Part shown: one piece after another, positions 14,343-22,319 of the stretch
Layout: every line of letters begins with the position of its first letter
How positions within the stretch are numbered: the first letter of the stretch is position 1
Assembly: GCA_036489315.1 (NCBI GenBank)
Contig: DASXFZ010000059.1
Span: forward strand, 1-64,000
Direction of reading: 5' to 3'
DNA: 64,000 nt
From: Candidatus Cybelea sp.
GTDB taxonomy: Bacteria > Vulcanimicrobiota > Vulcanimicrobiia > Vulcanimicrobiales > Vulcanimicrobiaceae
Made by a program: the position numbers and the translations under genes
The notes under the pieces: model-generated
The model's input: the letters and a program-made list of their open reading frames with translations, nothing else
What the model was told of the DNA's origin: nothing
Databases searched by the model: none

Positions 14343-17005
14343 GCGCGCACGAGCTCCGCGGCAACGTGCTCGAGAGCGTAGGCTTCGATGACGTCGCCCT
14401 CTTTGAGGTCTTGGAACTTCGCGATCTGAATGCCGCATTCGTAGCCCTCGGCAACTTCGCGAACGTCGTCCTTGAAACGGCGCAGGCTCTCGACCTCGCC
14501 GTCGAATACGACCGCCGCATCGCGGATGACGCGCGCCTTCGCATTGCGCGTGATCTTGCCCGAGCTGACGTAGCAGCCGACGATCGTACCGACGCGGCTG
14601 ACCTTGAAGACCTGCCGCACTTCGGCGCGGCCGAGCACGACCTCGCGCTCCACCGGCGAAAGCATGCCGCGCATCGCCTTCTTGAGATCGTCCTCGATCT
14701 CGTAGATCACCTGATAGAAGCGCAGATCGACGCCTTCGTTCTCCGCCAGCCGCCGGGCCGTCTCGTCCGGCCGGATATTGAACCCGATGAGCACCGCATT
14801 CGAAGCGCTCGCCAAGTTGACGTCGTTGGGCGAGATCGCGCCGACGCCGCCGTGGATGACGCGAATCTCGACGTCATCGGTAGAGAGCGACTCCATCCGC
14901 GCCCGCAGCGCTTCGAGCGAGCCTTGACCGTCGGCCTTGATGATCAGATTGAGCACCTTTTTGCCTTCGGCCGGCATCGACATGAAGGTCTCGAGCGAGA
15001 CCCGCTGCGATCCGGCCGCGGCCATGCGGACGTCGCGCCGCCGCGTTGCCCGCTTCTCGGCCGTCTCGCGCGCCACTCGCTCGTCGCTGACGACGCTGAG
15101 GACGTCGCCGGCAGCGGGCACATCGGAAAGCCCCATAACCTCGACGGGAATCGACGGACCTGCCTTCTTGACTTGTTTGCCTTTGTCGTCGATGAGCGCG
15201 CGCACTTTTCCGAAAGTCCCGCCGGCAACGACGATATCGCCGACGCGAAGGGTGCCGTTCTGTATGAGAACGGTCGCCACCGCGCCGCGCCCGCGATGGA
15301 GCGCGGACTCGATGACAACACCGGTCGCACGCCGCGTCTTGTTGGCTTTGAGTTCGCGAATGTCGGCTTCGAGCAGAACGGTATCGAGCAGTCCGTCGAT
15401 CCCGTCGCCCGTTCGCGCCGAGACGGGCACCATTTCGACGGTACCGCCCCAGTCGACCGCTTGCAGACCATCTTCGGCCAGTTGCTGCTTGACGCGGTCG
15501 GGTTGCGCGTCCGGCTTATCCATCTTGTTGATGGCGACGACGATCGGAACGTTCGCCGCCTTCACGTGCGCGATCGCTTCCTTCGTCTGCGGCATAACGC
15601 CGTCGTCGGCCGCCACGACGAGGATCGCGACGTCGGTAACCTTTGCACCGCGCGCGCGCATCGCCGTGAACGCCTCATGACCGGGCGTATCGACGAACGT
15701 GATCTTCCGATCGTTTCGCTCGACGGTGTACGCACCGATCTTTTGCGTGATTCCGCCGGCTTCGCCCCCCGCGACGTTGGCTTGACGAATCTTATCGAGC
15801 AGCGACGTCTTCCCGTGGTCGACGTGGCCGAGCACCGTGACGACCGGCGGGCGCGCGGTCAGCATCTCCGGCTTGTCCTCTTCCTGCTCGACCGTAACTT
15901 CCTCGCCGGCCTCTTTGACGACCGCATTGAAACCGAAGCGTTTTGCAATCTGCGTCGCAACGTCGCTGGAAATGTTCTGATTGATCGTCGCCATCGTTCC
16001 GATCTTGATCAGCTCGGTGATGACGTCGCGCGCGGGAACGATCATCGACGTCGCCAGCTCCTGCACCGTGAGCAGGTCCGGGATCTCGATGGTTTCGAGG
16101 GCGCGTGCCGGCGCGGAGGCGGCCGCGTCGCCCTTCTTTTTGCGCTGCCGCTCTTTCTCGAGCAGCAGTTCCTTTTCGCGATCTTTCTTGGCGGCGGCCT
16201 TGTCCTCGTGAATGCGCGAACGATCGCCCGGGCGCGCACCGCTCGAGGGCGCGGGAGACTCGACGGCGGGCGCCGCACCGGGGCGGTTTACCCCCGGACG
16301 CGTGCCCGGCGTTATGGCACGGAACGGCCCATTCCCCGCCGGGCGGCGGGCAGGCGGCATCGGTCGAGGCGTTGCGGCTCCACGCGGCGGCGCTGCGCCT
16401 TTACCGCCTTGCCCGGGCAGAACCTCGCCGGGGCGCGGCGCGACGCCGGGCCGGCCCGGAAGCCCTGTTTGAGGCCCAGGCGAGGCCGAAGCCGCGGACG
16501 GAGGCGGAGTCTGACGCTTGACGATCGATGGCTGCCCGGCGGGCACCGGGCGAAGCTGCGGGATCGGCTCGGCGGCCCGGCGCGGCTGCGCGACGCGCGG
16601 CGGCTGGGGCGGAGGGGCAACGATGGGGGCGGGTTCGGAAACGGGCTGAGGAGCCGCCTGCGCGGCCGGCGGGCGGGCGACGCTGCGGGCGCCCGTCGCA
16701 ACCGGGCGCAGACGCGTGACCGGCGGAGCCAACGGCGTCGCGGGTGCCTCCGGTTTTGGCGGCGCGGCTTTCGGCGCGGCCGCGGGCGCCGCGGCCGCCG
16801 GTGGAGCGCTCGCCTTAGCCGGCGCCTGCGGCTTGGGTTTGAGCAGCACGCTGCGGACCAGATCGGCGATCTGGTCCGGCACGACGCTGAGCTGGTTTTT
16901 GGCCTCGAAGATCCCGCCCAGGCGCTCGTTAAAGAGTGTCGTCAGTTCCTTCGAGGTGAGCCCGACCTCTTTGGCGAGCTCGAAAATCCGTACTTTTCCG
17001 GCCAA
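14339..17005 (-). CDS. infB: Translation initiation factor IF-2
   Basis: An 888-aa GTPase that delivers fMet-tRNA to the 30S subunit. An IF2_N domain (residues 1-50, starting AGKVRIFELAKEVGL) is followed by about 250 residues rich in Pro/Ala, a short charged helix, then the G domain with GHVDHGKT (G1), DTPGHEAF (G3) and NKMDKPD (G4), and the C1/C2 domains. The start codon is TTG (17005) with AGAGGA just upstream; no ATG or GTG is available before the IF2_N domain. It overlaps rbfA by GTGA. Confidence 0.96.
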   Translation of the reverse strand: MAGKVRIFELAKEVGLTSKELTTLFNERLGGIFEAKNQLSVVPDQIADLVRSVLLKPKPQAPAKASAPPAAAAPAAAPKAAPPKPEAPATPLAPPVTRLRPVATGARSVARPPAAQAAPQPVSEPAPIVAPPPQPPRVAQPRRAAEPIPQLRPVPAGQPSIVKRQTPPPSAASASPGPQTGLPGRPGVAPRPGEVLPGQGGKGAAPPRGAATPRPMPPARRPAGNGPFRAITPGTRPGVNRPGAAPAVESPAPSSGARPGDRSRIHEDKAAAKKDREKELLLEKERQRKKKGDAAASAPARALETIEIPDLLTVQELATSMIVPARDVITELIKIGTMATINQNISSDVATQIAKRFGFNAVVKEAGEEVTVEQEEDKPEMLTARPPVVTVLGHVDHGKTSLLDKIRQANVAGGEAGGITQKIGAYTVERNDRKITFVDTPGHEAFTAMRARGAKVTDVAILVVAADDGVMPQTKEAIAHVKAANVPIVVAINKMDKPDAQPDRVKQQLAEDGLQAVDWGGTVEMVPVSARTGDGIDGLLDTVLLEADIRELKANKTRRATGVVIESALHRGRGAVATVLIQNGTLRVGDIVVAGGTFGKVRALIDDKGKQVKKAGPSIPVEVMGLSDVPAAGDVLSVVSDERVARETAEKRATRRRDVRMAAAGSQRVSLETFMSMPAEGKKVLNLIIKADGQGSLEALRARMESLSTDDVEIRVIHGGVGAISPNDVNLASASNAVLIGFNIRPDETARRLAENEGVDLRFYQVIYEIEDDLKKAMRGMLSPVEREVVLGRAEVRQVFKVSRVGTIVGCYVSSGKITRNAKARVIRDAAVVFDGEVESLRRFKDDVREVAEGYECGIQIAKFQDLKEGDVIEAYALEHVAAELVRA

Positions 17006-17050
17006 GTTTCCTCTCGAACGCGAGGCGCCCGAGTCCCATCAGTTGGAGTG

Positions 17051-17080
17051 CGCGGAGCCCCAACCGACGGCTTGGCTCCG
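17051..17080 (-). promoter_or_regulatory. Hairpin in the infB leader
   Basis: A perfect 8-bp inverted repeat, GCGGAGCC with GGCTCCGC, separated by 14 bases, 46 bases upstream of the infB TTG. With the second hairpin at 17097-17114 it fills most of the 134-base rnpM-infB gap. It could be an attenuator, a processing site or a translational control element. No T-tract follows. Confidence 0.5.
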
Positions 17081-17096
17081 CTAAGTAATCAAAGGT

Positions 17097-17114
17097 TTGC
17101 CCTCATCGGAGGGC
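17097..17114 (-). promoter_or_regulatory. Second hairpin between rnpM and infB
   Basis: A perfect 7-bp stem, TGCCCTC and GAGGGCA, with a 4-base loop, 25 bases downstream of the rnpM stop. No run of T follows on the minus strand, so a classical intrinsic terminator is unlikely. Confidence 0.5.
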
Positions 17115-17139
17115 ACGGTCGTCACAAATCATCATCGAA

Positions 17140-17403
17140 TTATCTTTGGCACGAGTTATCTATTAAACCATATTCGACCGCCGCCGCGCCAAGACCCGGA
17201 TAGCGTTTGTTTTTTGCGGCGCGCTCGACACACGGCTCCGAGCACAGGTAGGCGCCGCGCCCGGGCTGGCGGCGGCCGCTTTTGTCGGGACGCCAGCCGG
17301 CAGCCGTCCGCACGTACCGCTTGAGCTCCGCTTGAGCGAATCGCTGCCGGCAGCCGACGCAGGTGCGGACCGGCTTATGCTTCGCCGTCCCCGAGCCGCT
17401 CAC
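17140..17403 (-). CDS. rnpM: RnpM/YlxR family RNA-binding protein
   Basis: An 87-aa protein. The motifs KPVRTCVGCRQR and GRGAYLCSEPCVERA are diagnostic of YlxR, now called RnpM, an RNase P modulator. GTG 17403 overlaps the end of nusA by 29 bases; the frame further upstream is antisense-like. Its position between nusA and infB is standard. Confidence 0.9.
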   Translation of the reverse strand: MSGSGTAKHKPVRTCVGCRQRFAQAELKRYVRTAAGWRPDKSGRRQPGRGAYLCSEPCVERAAKNKRYPGLGAAAVEYGLIDNSCQR

Positions 17404-18595
17404 GGCGGAACTCCTCGAGCCGGCGAATGAGCTCGGCGTCGATCTCTTCACCCTCTGCCGGTCCCGCGCCGGCCTCGACGGCCTCGGGGGCGGTGCCTGA
17501 CGAAACACGCTCGGCTCGCTCTGCGAGGTACCGCTCGCGAAGCGCAGGCGACTCAGTTTCGCTCGCGATATCCAGGCGCCAGCCGGTCAGCCGCGCGGCA
17601 AGGCGCACGTTCTGTCCGTCGCGCCCGATGGCGAGCGAGAGCTGATAATCGGGAACGATGACCAGCGCGACGCTGTCGTCCTCGAAAAGCTCTACGCCGA
17701 TCACCTTTGCGGGTGCTAATGCGTTCATGATAAAGGTCGCCGGCGTTGGATCGTAGCGGATGATGTCGACCTTCTCCCCCCGCAGATTGTCGGTGACGTT
17801 GGCAATCCGGCTCGACTTCGGACCGAGGCACGCGCCGATCGGATCGACTTCGGGCCGATTGCTCTTCACCGCCACCTTCGAGCGGCCGCCGGGGTCGCGC
17901 GCGATGGCCATGATCTCCACGGTCCCGTCGGCAATTTCCGGAACTTCCAACTCGAGCAGCCGCTGCACGAGTCCCTCTGCCGCACGCGAGAGGATCACTT
18001 GCGGTCCCTTCGGCGACTTCTTGACGTCGAGAACGTACGCCCGGATGAAATCGTTGATGCGATAGGCTTCGCCGGGAACTTGCTCGTCGAGGTACATGAC
18101 CGCCTCATCGCGTCCCTCGAGCGTCACATACATGTTGCGCTGCTCGTAGCGCTGTACCGTTCCGGTCACGAGATCGTTGAGCTTGCGGACGTATTTGTTG
18201 TAGACCGTGTCGCGTTCTGCTTCACGAATGCGCTGGACGATCACTTGCTTTGCCGTCTGGGCCGCGATCCGGCCGAAGTCTTTCGGCGTCACTTCCTCGT
18301 CGTAGAAGTCGCCGACCTGGTACGGACTGCCGGCCCGCTTCGCCGAAATCTCGAGCTTGGGATCTTCGACTTCCTCGACGACGTTGCGGCGATGATAGAC
18401 GCGATACGCGCCGCTCTGCCGGTCGACGATCACGATCGCGTTCGACTCGCTGCCAAAGTGACGCTTGTACGCCGTCAGCAACGCTGCTTCCAGCGCCTCG
18501 AGCAGCATCTCAAACGAGATGTTGCGTTCCCGCGCGATGAACTGCAGGACGTCGATGAGTTTATCTTCAGTTCCGGTGTGGTCTATCGTAGCCAT
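17375..18595 (-). CDS. nusA: Transcription termination/antitermination factor NusA
   Basis: A 406-aa RNA-polymerase-binding factor. The N-terminal domain (KLIDVLQFIARERNISFEML) is followed by an S1 domain and two KH domains with DPIGACLGPKSSRI and LAIGRDGQNVRLAARLTGW. The C-terminal tail is short and acidic and has no AR repeats. I chose ATG 18595 with AAGGA directly before it. It overlaps rimP by 29 bases and rnpM by 29 bases. Confidence 0.95.
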   Translation of the reverse strand: MATIDHTGTEDKLIDVLQFIARERNISFEMLLEALEAALLTAYKRHFGSESNAIVIVDRQSGAYRVYHRRNVVEEVEDPKLEISAKRAGSPYQVGDFYDEEVTPKDFGRIAAQTAKQVIVQRIREAERDTVYNKYVRKLNDLVTGTVQRYEQRNMYVTLEGRDEAVMYLDEQVPGEAYRINDFIRAYVLDVKKSPKGPQVILSRAAEGLVQRLLELEVPEIADGTVEIMAIARDPGGRSKVAVKSNRPEVDPIGACLGPKSSRIANVTDNLRGEKVDIIRYDPTPATFIMNALAPAKVIGVELFEDDSVALVIVPDYQLSLAIGRDGQNVRLAARLTGWRLDIASETESPALRERYLAERAERVSSGTAPEAVEAGAGPAEGEEIDAELIRRLEEFRRERLGDGEA

Positions 18596-19094
18596 GTCCT
18601 TGTTTCCGTCGTTGTTTATCGCGTTGTAAATCGAGGCGAGCGTCATATTCGAGATTTGCCGATTTTACGGCCGCCAGCGGCAGCAGCAGTTCGCCGCGGT
18701 CGGTTTGGAGCACGGCGCTCTCTCCCCGCAGCCCGCGCAGCATTCCACGATGCGTCTTGCTTCCGTTGACGGCGAGCGACGTCACGATGCGCGCGCGCTC
18801 GCCCGCAAAACGCTCGTAGTCGCCCGGACGAACCAACGGCCGATCGAGACCGGCCGACTCGACGACGAGACTGTACCCCGAGTCGATCGCGGCGAGATTC
18901 GCATTAAGGCGTGCGGCGAGGCGCTCGCAGAGCGCGAGATCCGCACCGCCCGGGGCGTCGATGGTTACGCTGAGTTCGGGGGCTCCGCGTACCGAACGCG
19001 CATGGTGCGCAACGATTTCGAGCGAGCCAAAGCTCTTGTCGTGTGCAATCGCATCCAGCTCGCGTTCGAAAGCCGCTGCAATCTCCGCTTTCAT
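18567..19094 (-). CDS. rimP: Ribosome maturation factor RimP
   Basis: A 175-aa 30S assembly factor and first gene of the nus/infB operon. The motif SLVVESAGLDRPL is diagnostic. ATG 19094 matches family starts; a GTG at 19145 would add 17 residues and has AGAGGAG only one base away, too close for normal use. The promoter at 19167-19195 leaves a leader of about 65-70 bases. Confidence 0.9.
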   Translation of the reverse strand: MKAEIAAAFERELDAIAHDKSFGSLEIVAHHARSVRGAPELSVTIDAPGGADLALCERLAARLNANLAAIDSGYSLVVESAGLDRPLVRPGDYERFAGERARIVTSLAVNGSKTHRGMLRGLRGESAVLQTDRGELLLPLAAVKSANLEYDARLDLQRDKQRRKQGHGYDRPHRN

Positions 19095-19166
19095 TGTTGC
19101 CGTCAAATTGCTCTCTTGAAGCAGCGAAGCGCGGGACGAACCCACGCTCCTCTAACTCCGTCCTTA

Positions 19167-19195
19167 ACAATACCGAAAACAGCGACGGACCGCAA
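19167..19195 (-). promoter_or_regulatory. Sigma-70-like promoter of the rimP-nusA-infB operon
   Basis: On the minus strand -35 TTGCGG (19190-19195), a 17-base spacer and -10 TATTGT (19167-19172). Spacing is optimal, with three to four matches in each hexamer's key positions. Transcription should start near 19160. Confidence 0.6.
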
Positions 19196-19214
19196 CCCCA
19201 CGTGGGCGCGGTCC
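19187..19214. promoter_or_regulatory. Long inverted repeat overlapping the -35 of the rimP promoter
   Basis: GGACCGC and GCGGTCC flank a central 10-bp perfect palindrome CCCACGTGGG (19197-19206). The repeat covers the -35 hexamer and the region just upstream, where a repressor or activator dimer would bind. No regulator is known for it. Confidence 0.45.
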
Positions 19215-19369
19215 CTCGCTCTGTTTTCTATCGTACGACTGGCGCGCCGCCGGAAATCGTCCGGCCGTCGTGGGCGCGCTTTGGGCGCCCTCAGTCGGCG
19301 CGTTTTTCGCGGGCTCGGTAGCCCGGCGGATTTTGCGGTTCCAACCGCCCTCCTTCGTACCGACAAATC

Positions 19370-19389
19370 GTGCCGGCCTTTTCCGGCAC
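19370..19389 (-). terminator. Candidate terminator hairpin after the TonB-like gene
   Basis: A perfect 7-bp stem GTGCCGG/CCGGCAC with a 6-base loop, about 50 bases past the stop of the TonB-like gene. A second hairpin GCGTTTC/GAAACGC is at 19416-19435. Neither is followed by a clear T-tract, so the call is weak. Confidence 0.35.
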
Positions 19390-19441
19390 AACGCAATTGT
19401 AGTGCGACTTATGTCGCGTTTCAAGAGGGAAACGCAGCAGG

Positions 19442-20815
19442 CTACGGCGACGGAGCGGGCGACGGTGCGTATCGTACCAGGAGCCGTCCGTCGCACGGCT
19501 GTGAAACCATGCCGTCTACGATCGGCGCGACGCCGGCGGCAAATGGCGAGAGAGGTTCGCCGCTTGCGCCGCCCCCGCCGACCGAAATCTGCGTTCCGTT
19601 TGCCGGCCCCGCGTGAACGTTGCTCTGAACGTTGCCCGAGGTCGCTTGTTCGGCATATCCGCCGCGCACTGCCTGTGGATATCTAACGAGCCAACCCGTA
19701 CAGATCGTCGTCGGGCCGGCTTTACGCGCCGCTACCACCCACATTTTCACGCGCGCCTCGTTGCCGGTACCCTTCACCTCGTACATGTATTGCGTCTTCG
19801 CGAGCACCTCCGGCGGAGGCGTCGGCTCCAGACGGCCGCGCAGCGAGTAACTCGGCGTGTAGGTACCGACGGTGGGATGCACCGGGTTGTTCGGCAGCAG
19901 CGCGCGCAGCTTGGCGTTGATGTTCGGCGCGTTCCGCTGTTTCTTTGGAGCGGCCGTCGGCCGCGGGCCGGGCGATGCCGTCGGGCGCACCGCGATCGGA
20001 CGGTTCGCCGCGTTCTGCGGCTTTGGCCCGGTGCCTTCGCGCGGCCCCGGTGAGGCGGCGGCCCCACTCGGCGCCGGCTTCGGCGCCGTCCCCGCCGTGT
20101 GCGCCACGGCCGCGGTGCTCGTTGGGCTCGGGCTGGGCACGCCGCTGACCGGCGCTGTACTGGCTCGGGCGACGGCTGCCGGGCTCGGCGATGCCTTGGG
20201 GAGTACTGGAGCCGGCGTCGCCGGCCTCGCACTCGGACGGGCGGTCGGCGCGGGCGGCCGTGGCGACGGATGCTCGACGGGCGCCGTCGAGGGTGAAGGC
20301 GAGGGGGCGGCGGTCGGTGGGGCCTTCACGGCAACCGCGACCGGCGCCACCGTCGGCACGTTGATCGGGGCTGCCGGGATTTCGTTGGAGGGCTTAGTCT
20401 CAAAGACGTTTTGCGTCGGCTCGGGGTTGGGCTGAGGCGTGGTTTGCGGTATCGGCTGCGGGTTCGGCGGCGCGCTGGGCGCCGTCTTCGCCAGCTCGTG
20501 ACGGTTCGTGGGCTGGCGCTGCGACTGCGGTACGGCCAGGGGCGCGTGCTGCGGCGGCGCGATCACGCGCACGTGCGGTACCGGCACGGCGGCGTGAGTC
20601 GCTGCGGGCTGATTTGCCACGACGACCGGCGACGTCCGCGAAACCGTGACGACTTCCCCGCCTTGGACGTTCTCGTTCGCTCCTTGCTCCGAAGAGCTGA
20701 CGAGCACGGTGAAGAGCAGTAAGGCGAGCAGCGCGTGGATCAGCAGCGACGCGAGAAAGCTGCCCGTCAGTCGCTCGGGATAGCGGCGGTCGCGCGAATC
20801 TCGCGTGAACTTCAC
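19442..20815 (-). CDS. TonB/TolA-like Pro-rich membrane-anchored protein
   Basis: A 457-aa protein with a short cytoplasmic N-terminus, one membrane helix (about residues 20-40, ASLLIHALLALLLFTVLV) and a periplasmic spacer of about 270 residues rich in Pro, Ala, Ser and Thr. The C-terminal part of about 120 residues (from RALLPNNPVHPTVG) has two Cys but no clear TonB_C motif. The layout fits an energy transducer or envelope-spanning protein. It is divergent from pyk and unlinked to the ExbB/ExbD genes at 39.7-41.2 kb. Confidence 0.65.
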   Translation of the reverse strand: MKFTRDSRDRRYPERLTGSFLASLLIHALLALLLFTVLVSSSEQGANENVQGGEVVTVSRTSPVVVANQPAATHAAVPVPHVRVIAPPQHAPLAVPQSQRQPTNRHELAKTAPSAPPNPQPIPQTTPQPNPEPTQNVFETKPSNEIPAAPINVPTVAPVAVAVKAPPTAAPSPSPSTAPVEHPSPRPPAPTARPSARPATPAPVLPKASPSPAAVARASTAPVSGVPSPSPTSTAAVAHTAGTAPKPAPSGAAASPGPREGTGPKPQNAANRPIAVRPTASPGPRPTAAPKKQRNAPNINAKLRALLPNNPVHPTVGTYTPSYSLRGRLEPTPPPEVLAKTQYMYEVKGTGNEARVKMWVVAARKAGPTTICTGWLVRYPQAVRGGYAEQATSGNVQSNVHAGPANGTQISVGGGGASGEPLSPFAAGVAPIVDGMVSQPCDGRLLVRYAPSPAPSP

Positions 20816-20885
20816 GACGACGCCTTAAGTGCGCTTAACCGAACGCAGGAGCCTGCCGGCTCCGGCGCACAAGCCTGCGCGGTTG

Positions 20886-22319
20886 ATGGAACCGATCATT
20901 AAAAAACGTACGAAGATCGTCGCGACTGTCGGACCGGCGTCGCAGGACCCCGCGACGCTCCGCTCACTCTTTCTTAGCGGCGCGAACGTCCTTCGTTTGA
21001 ACTTCTCGCACGGAAAACCGCAAGAGCACGCCGCGGTTATCCGTTCCGCGCGGGAGATTTCGGCCGAACTGGGCATCCACACGGCCGTTCTTCAGGATTT
21101 GCCCGGGCCGAAGGTGCGCACGGGTCCGCTCGCCGACGGCTTGTCGTCGGTTCGGCTCGAGCGCGGCGACCGCTTCATCATCACCGCCGAATCCGTAGCC
21201 GGATCGCGCGAGCGGGTCGGCACGACCTATCAGGATTTACCCGCCGACGTCGAGATCGGCAAGCATCTCTATCTGCAAGACGGTCAGATTCTACTTCTCA
21301 TCACCGGTAAGAGCGCCGACGACATCGAGACGACCGTCGAAGTCGGCGGCGATCTTCGTCCCTCGCAGGGCATCAGCTACTGCGAAGGTTCGCTCAATAT
21401 CACGTCGGTGACGCCGCGCGACTTCGAGTATCTCGCCTTTGGACTGGATCACGGCGTCGACTATGTCGCGATCTCGTTCGTGAGATCGGCGTCGGATGTC
21501 GAAAGCGTCAAGCACTTCATCGCGCAGCGCGGCCAACGCGTGCCCGTAATTGCCAAGATCGAAAAGCACGAGGCGCTCGCCGAGCTCGACAGCATCATCG
21601 AAAGCGCGGACGGTATCATGGTCGCGCGCGGCGATCTCGGAACCGAAGTGCCGATCGAAACAGTGCCGATCATTCAGAAAGAGATCATCGCAAAGTGCAA
21701 TCGCGCGAGCAAGCCGGTCGTCACGGCGACGCAGATGCTCGAATCGATGATGGCGGCACCGCGTCCCACCCGCGCGGAGGCGACCGACGTCGCCAATGCC
21801 ATTCTCGACGGTACCGACGCCGTGATGCTCTCGGGCGAAACGGCGATTGGCGCCTACCCGATCCACGCAGTCCGCATGATGGCGCAAATCGCCCGCGAAG
21901 TCGAGCGCCACTATCCGCACGCGGCGCTGCGCGATCGCCGGCTGGAGAACTTCGCGCCGACGGTTGCCTCGTCGATCGCTGAAGCCGCGACTCGCGCCAG
22001 CGCCGAGCTGAAGATTCCCTACATCGTCACCGGTACCACGACCGGAAATACCGCCCACCACATAGCGGCTTTTCGACCGCAGGCGCACATCGTCGCGCTC
22101 ACTCCCGAACCGCGCGTCGCGCGGCGCCTGGCGCTGCTGTGGGGCACCGAGGCAATCATGATCGACTCGTACGCGTCGATCGAGGTCTTGCTCTATATGA
22201 CCGAGCGCCAGATGCTCAAAGCCGGCCTCGTTCGCCAGGGCGAGCAAATCGCGTTCACCACCGGCATGCCCGTCGGCTCGGGTGGTACCAACGTGCTCAA
22301 GATCCACCAGATTCCTTAG
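20886..22319 (+). CDS. pyk: Pyruvate kinase
   Basis: A 477-aa enzyme converting phosphoenolpyruvate and ADP to pyruvate and ATP. Motifs are TKIVATVGPAS, LRLNFSHG, the catalytic VIAKIEKHEAL and MVARGDLGTEVP, and TATQMLESM. A normal C-terminal allosteric domain follows. I chose ATG 20886; a GTG at 20829 would add 19 unlikely residues. It ends convergently with recN, overlapping by 23 bases. Confidence 0.96.
   Translation: MEPIIKKRTKIVATVGPASQDPATLRSLFLSGANVLRLNFSHGKPQEHAAVIRSAREISAELGIHTAVLQDLPGPKVRTGPLADGLSSVRLERGDRFIITAESVAGSRERVGTTYQDLPADVEIGKHLYLQDGQILLLITGKSADDIETTVEVGGDLRPSQGISYCEGSLNITSVTPRDFEYLAFGLDHGVDYVAISFVRSASDVESVKHFIAQRGQRVPVIAKIEKHEALAELDSIIESADGIMVARGDLGTEVPIETVPIIQKEIIAKCNRASKPVVTATQMLESMMAAPRPTRAEATDVANAILDGTDAVMLSGETAIGAYPIHAVRMMAQIAREVERHYPHAALRDRRLENFAPTVASSIAEAATRASAELKIPYIVTGTTTGNTAHHIAAFRPQAHIVALTPEPRVARRLALLWGTEAIMIDSYASIEVLLYMTERQMLKAGLVRQGEQIAFTTGMPVGSGGTNVLKIHQIP

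Larger units (their letters stand above)
19095..19441. other. Intergenic region upstream of rimP
   Basis: About 350 bases with no gene that I can support. It holds the rimP promoter with its palindrome and several short hairpins: 19249-19265 (GCCGGA/TCCGGC), 19370-19389 and 19416-19435. I see no tRNA-like cloverleaf. Confidence 0.6.

Noticed and set aside
14333-17203. A 956-codon open frame antisense to infB
   Set aside because: It is a mirror of GC-rich codon usage; the opposite strand encodes a complete, recognisable IF-2.
19200-19380. A tRNA or small RNA upstream of rimP
   Set aside because: There are several short hairpins and a GGTTCC-like stretch, but no cloverleaf, anticodon arm or proper T-loop.
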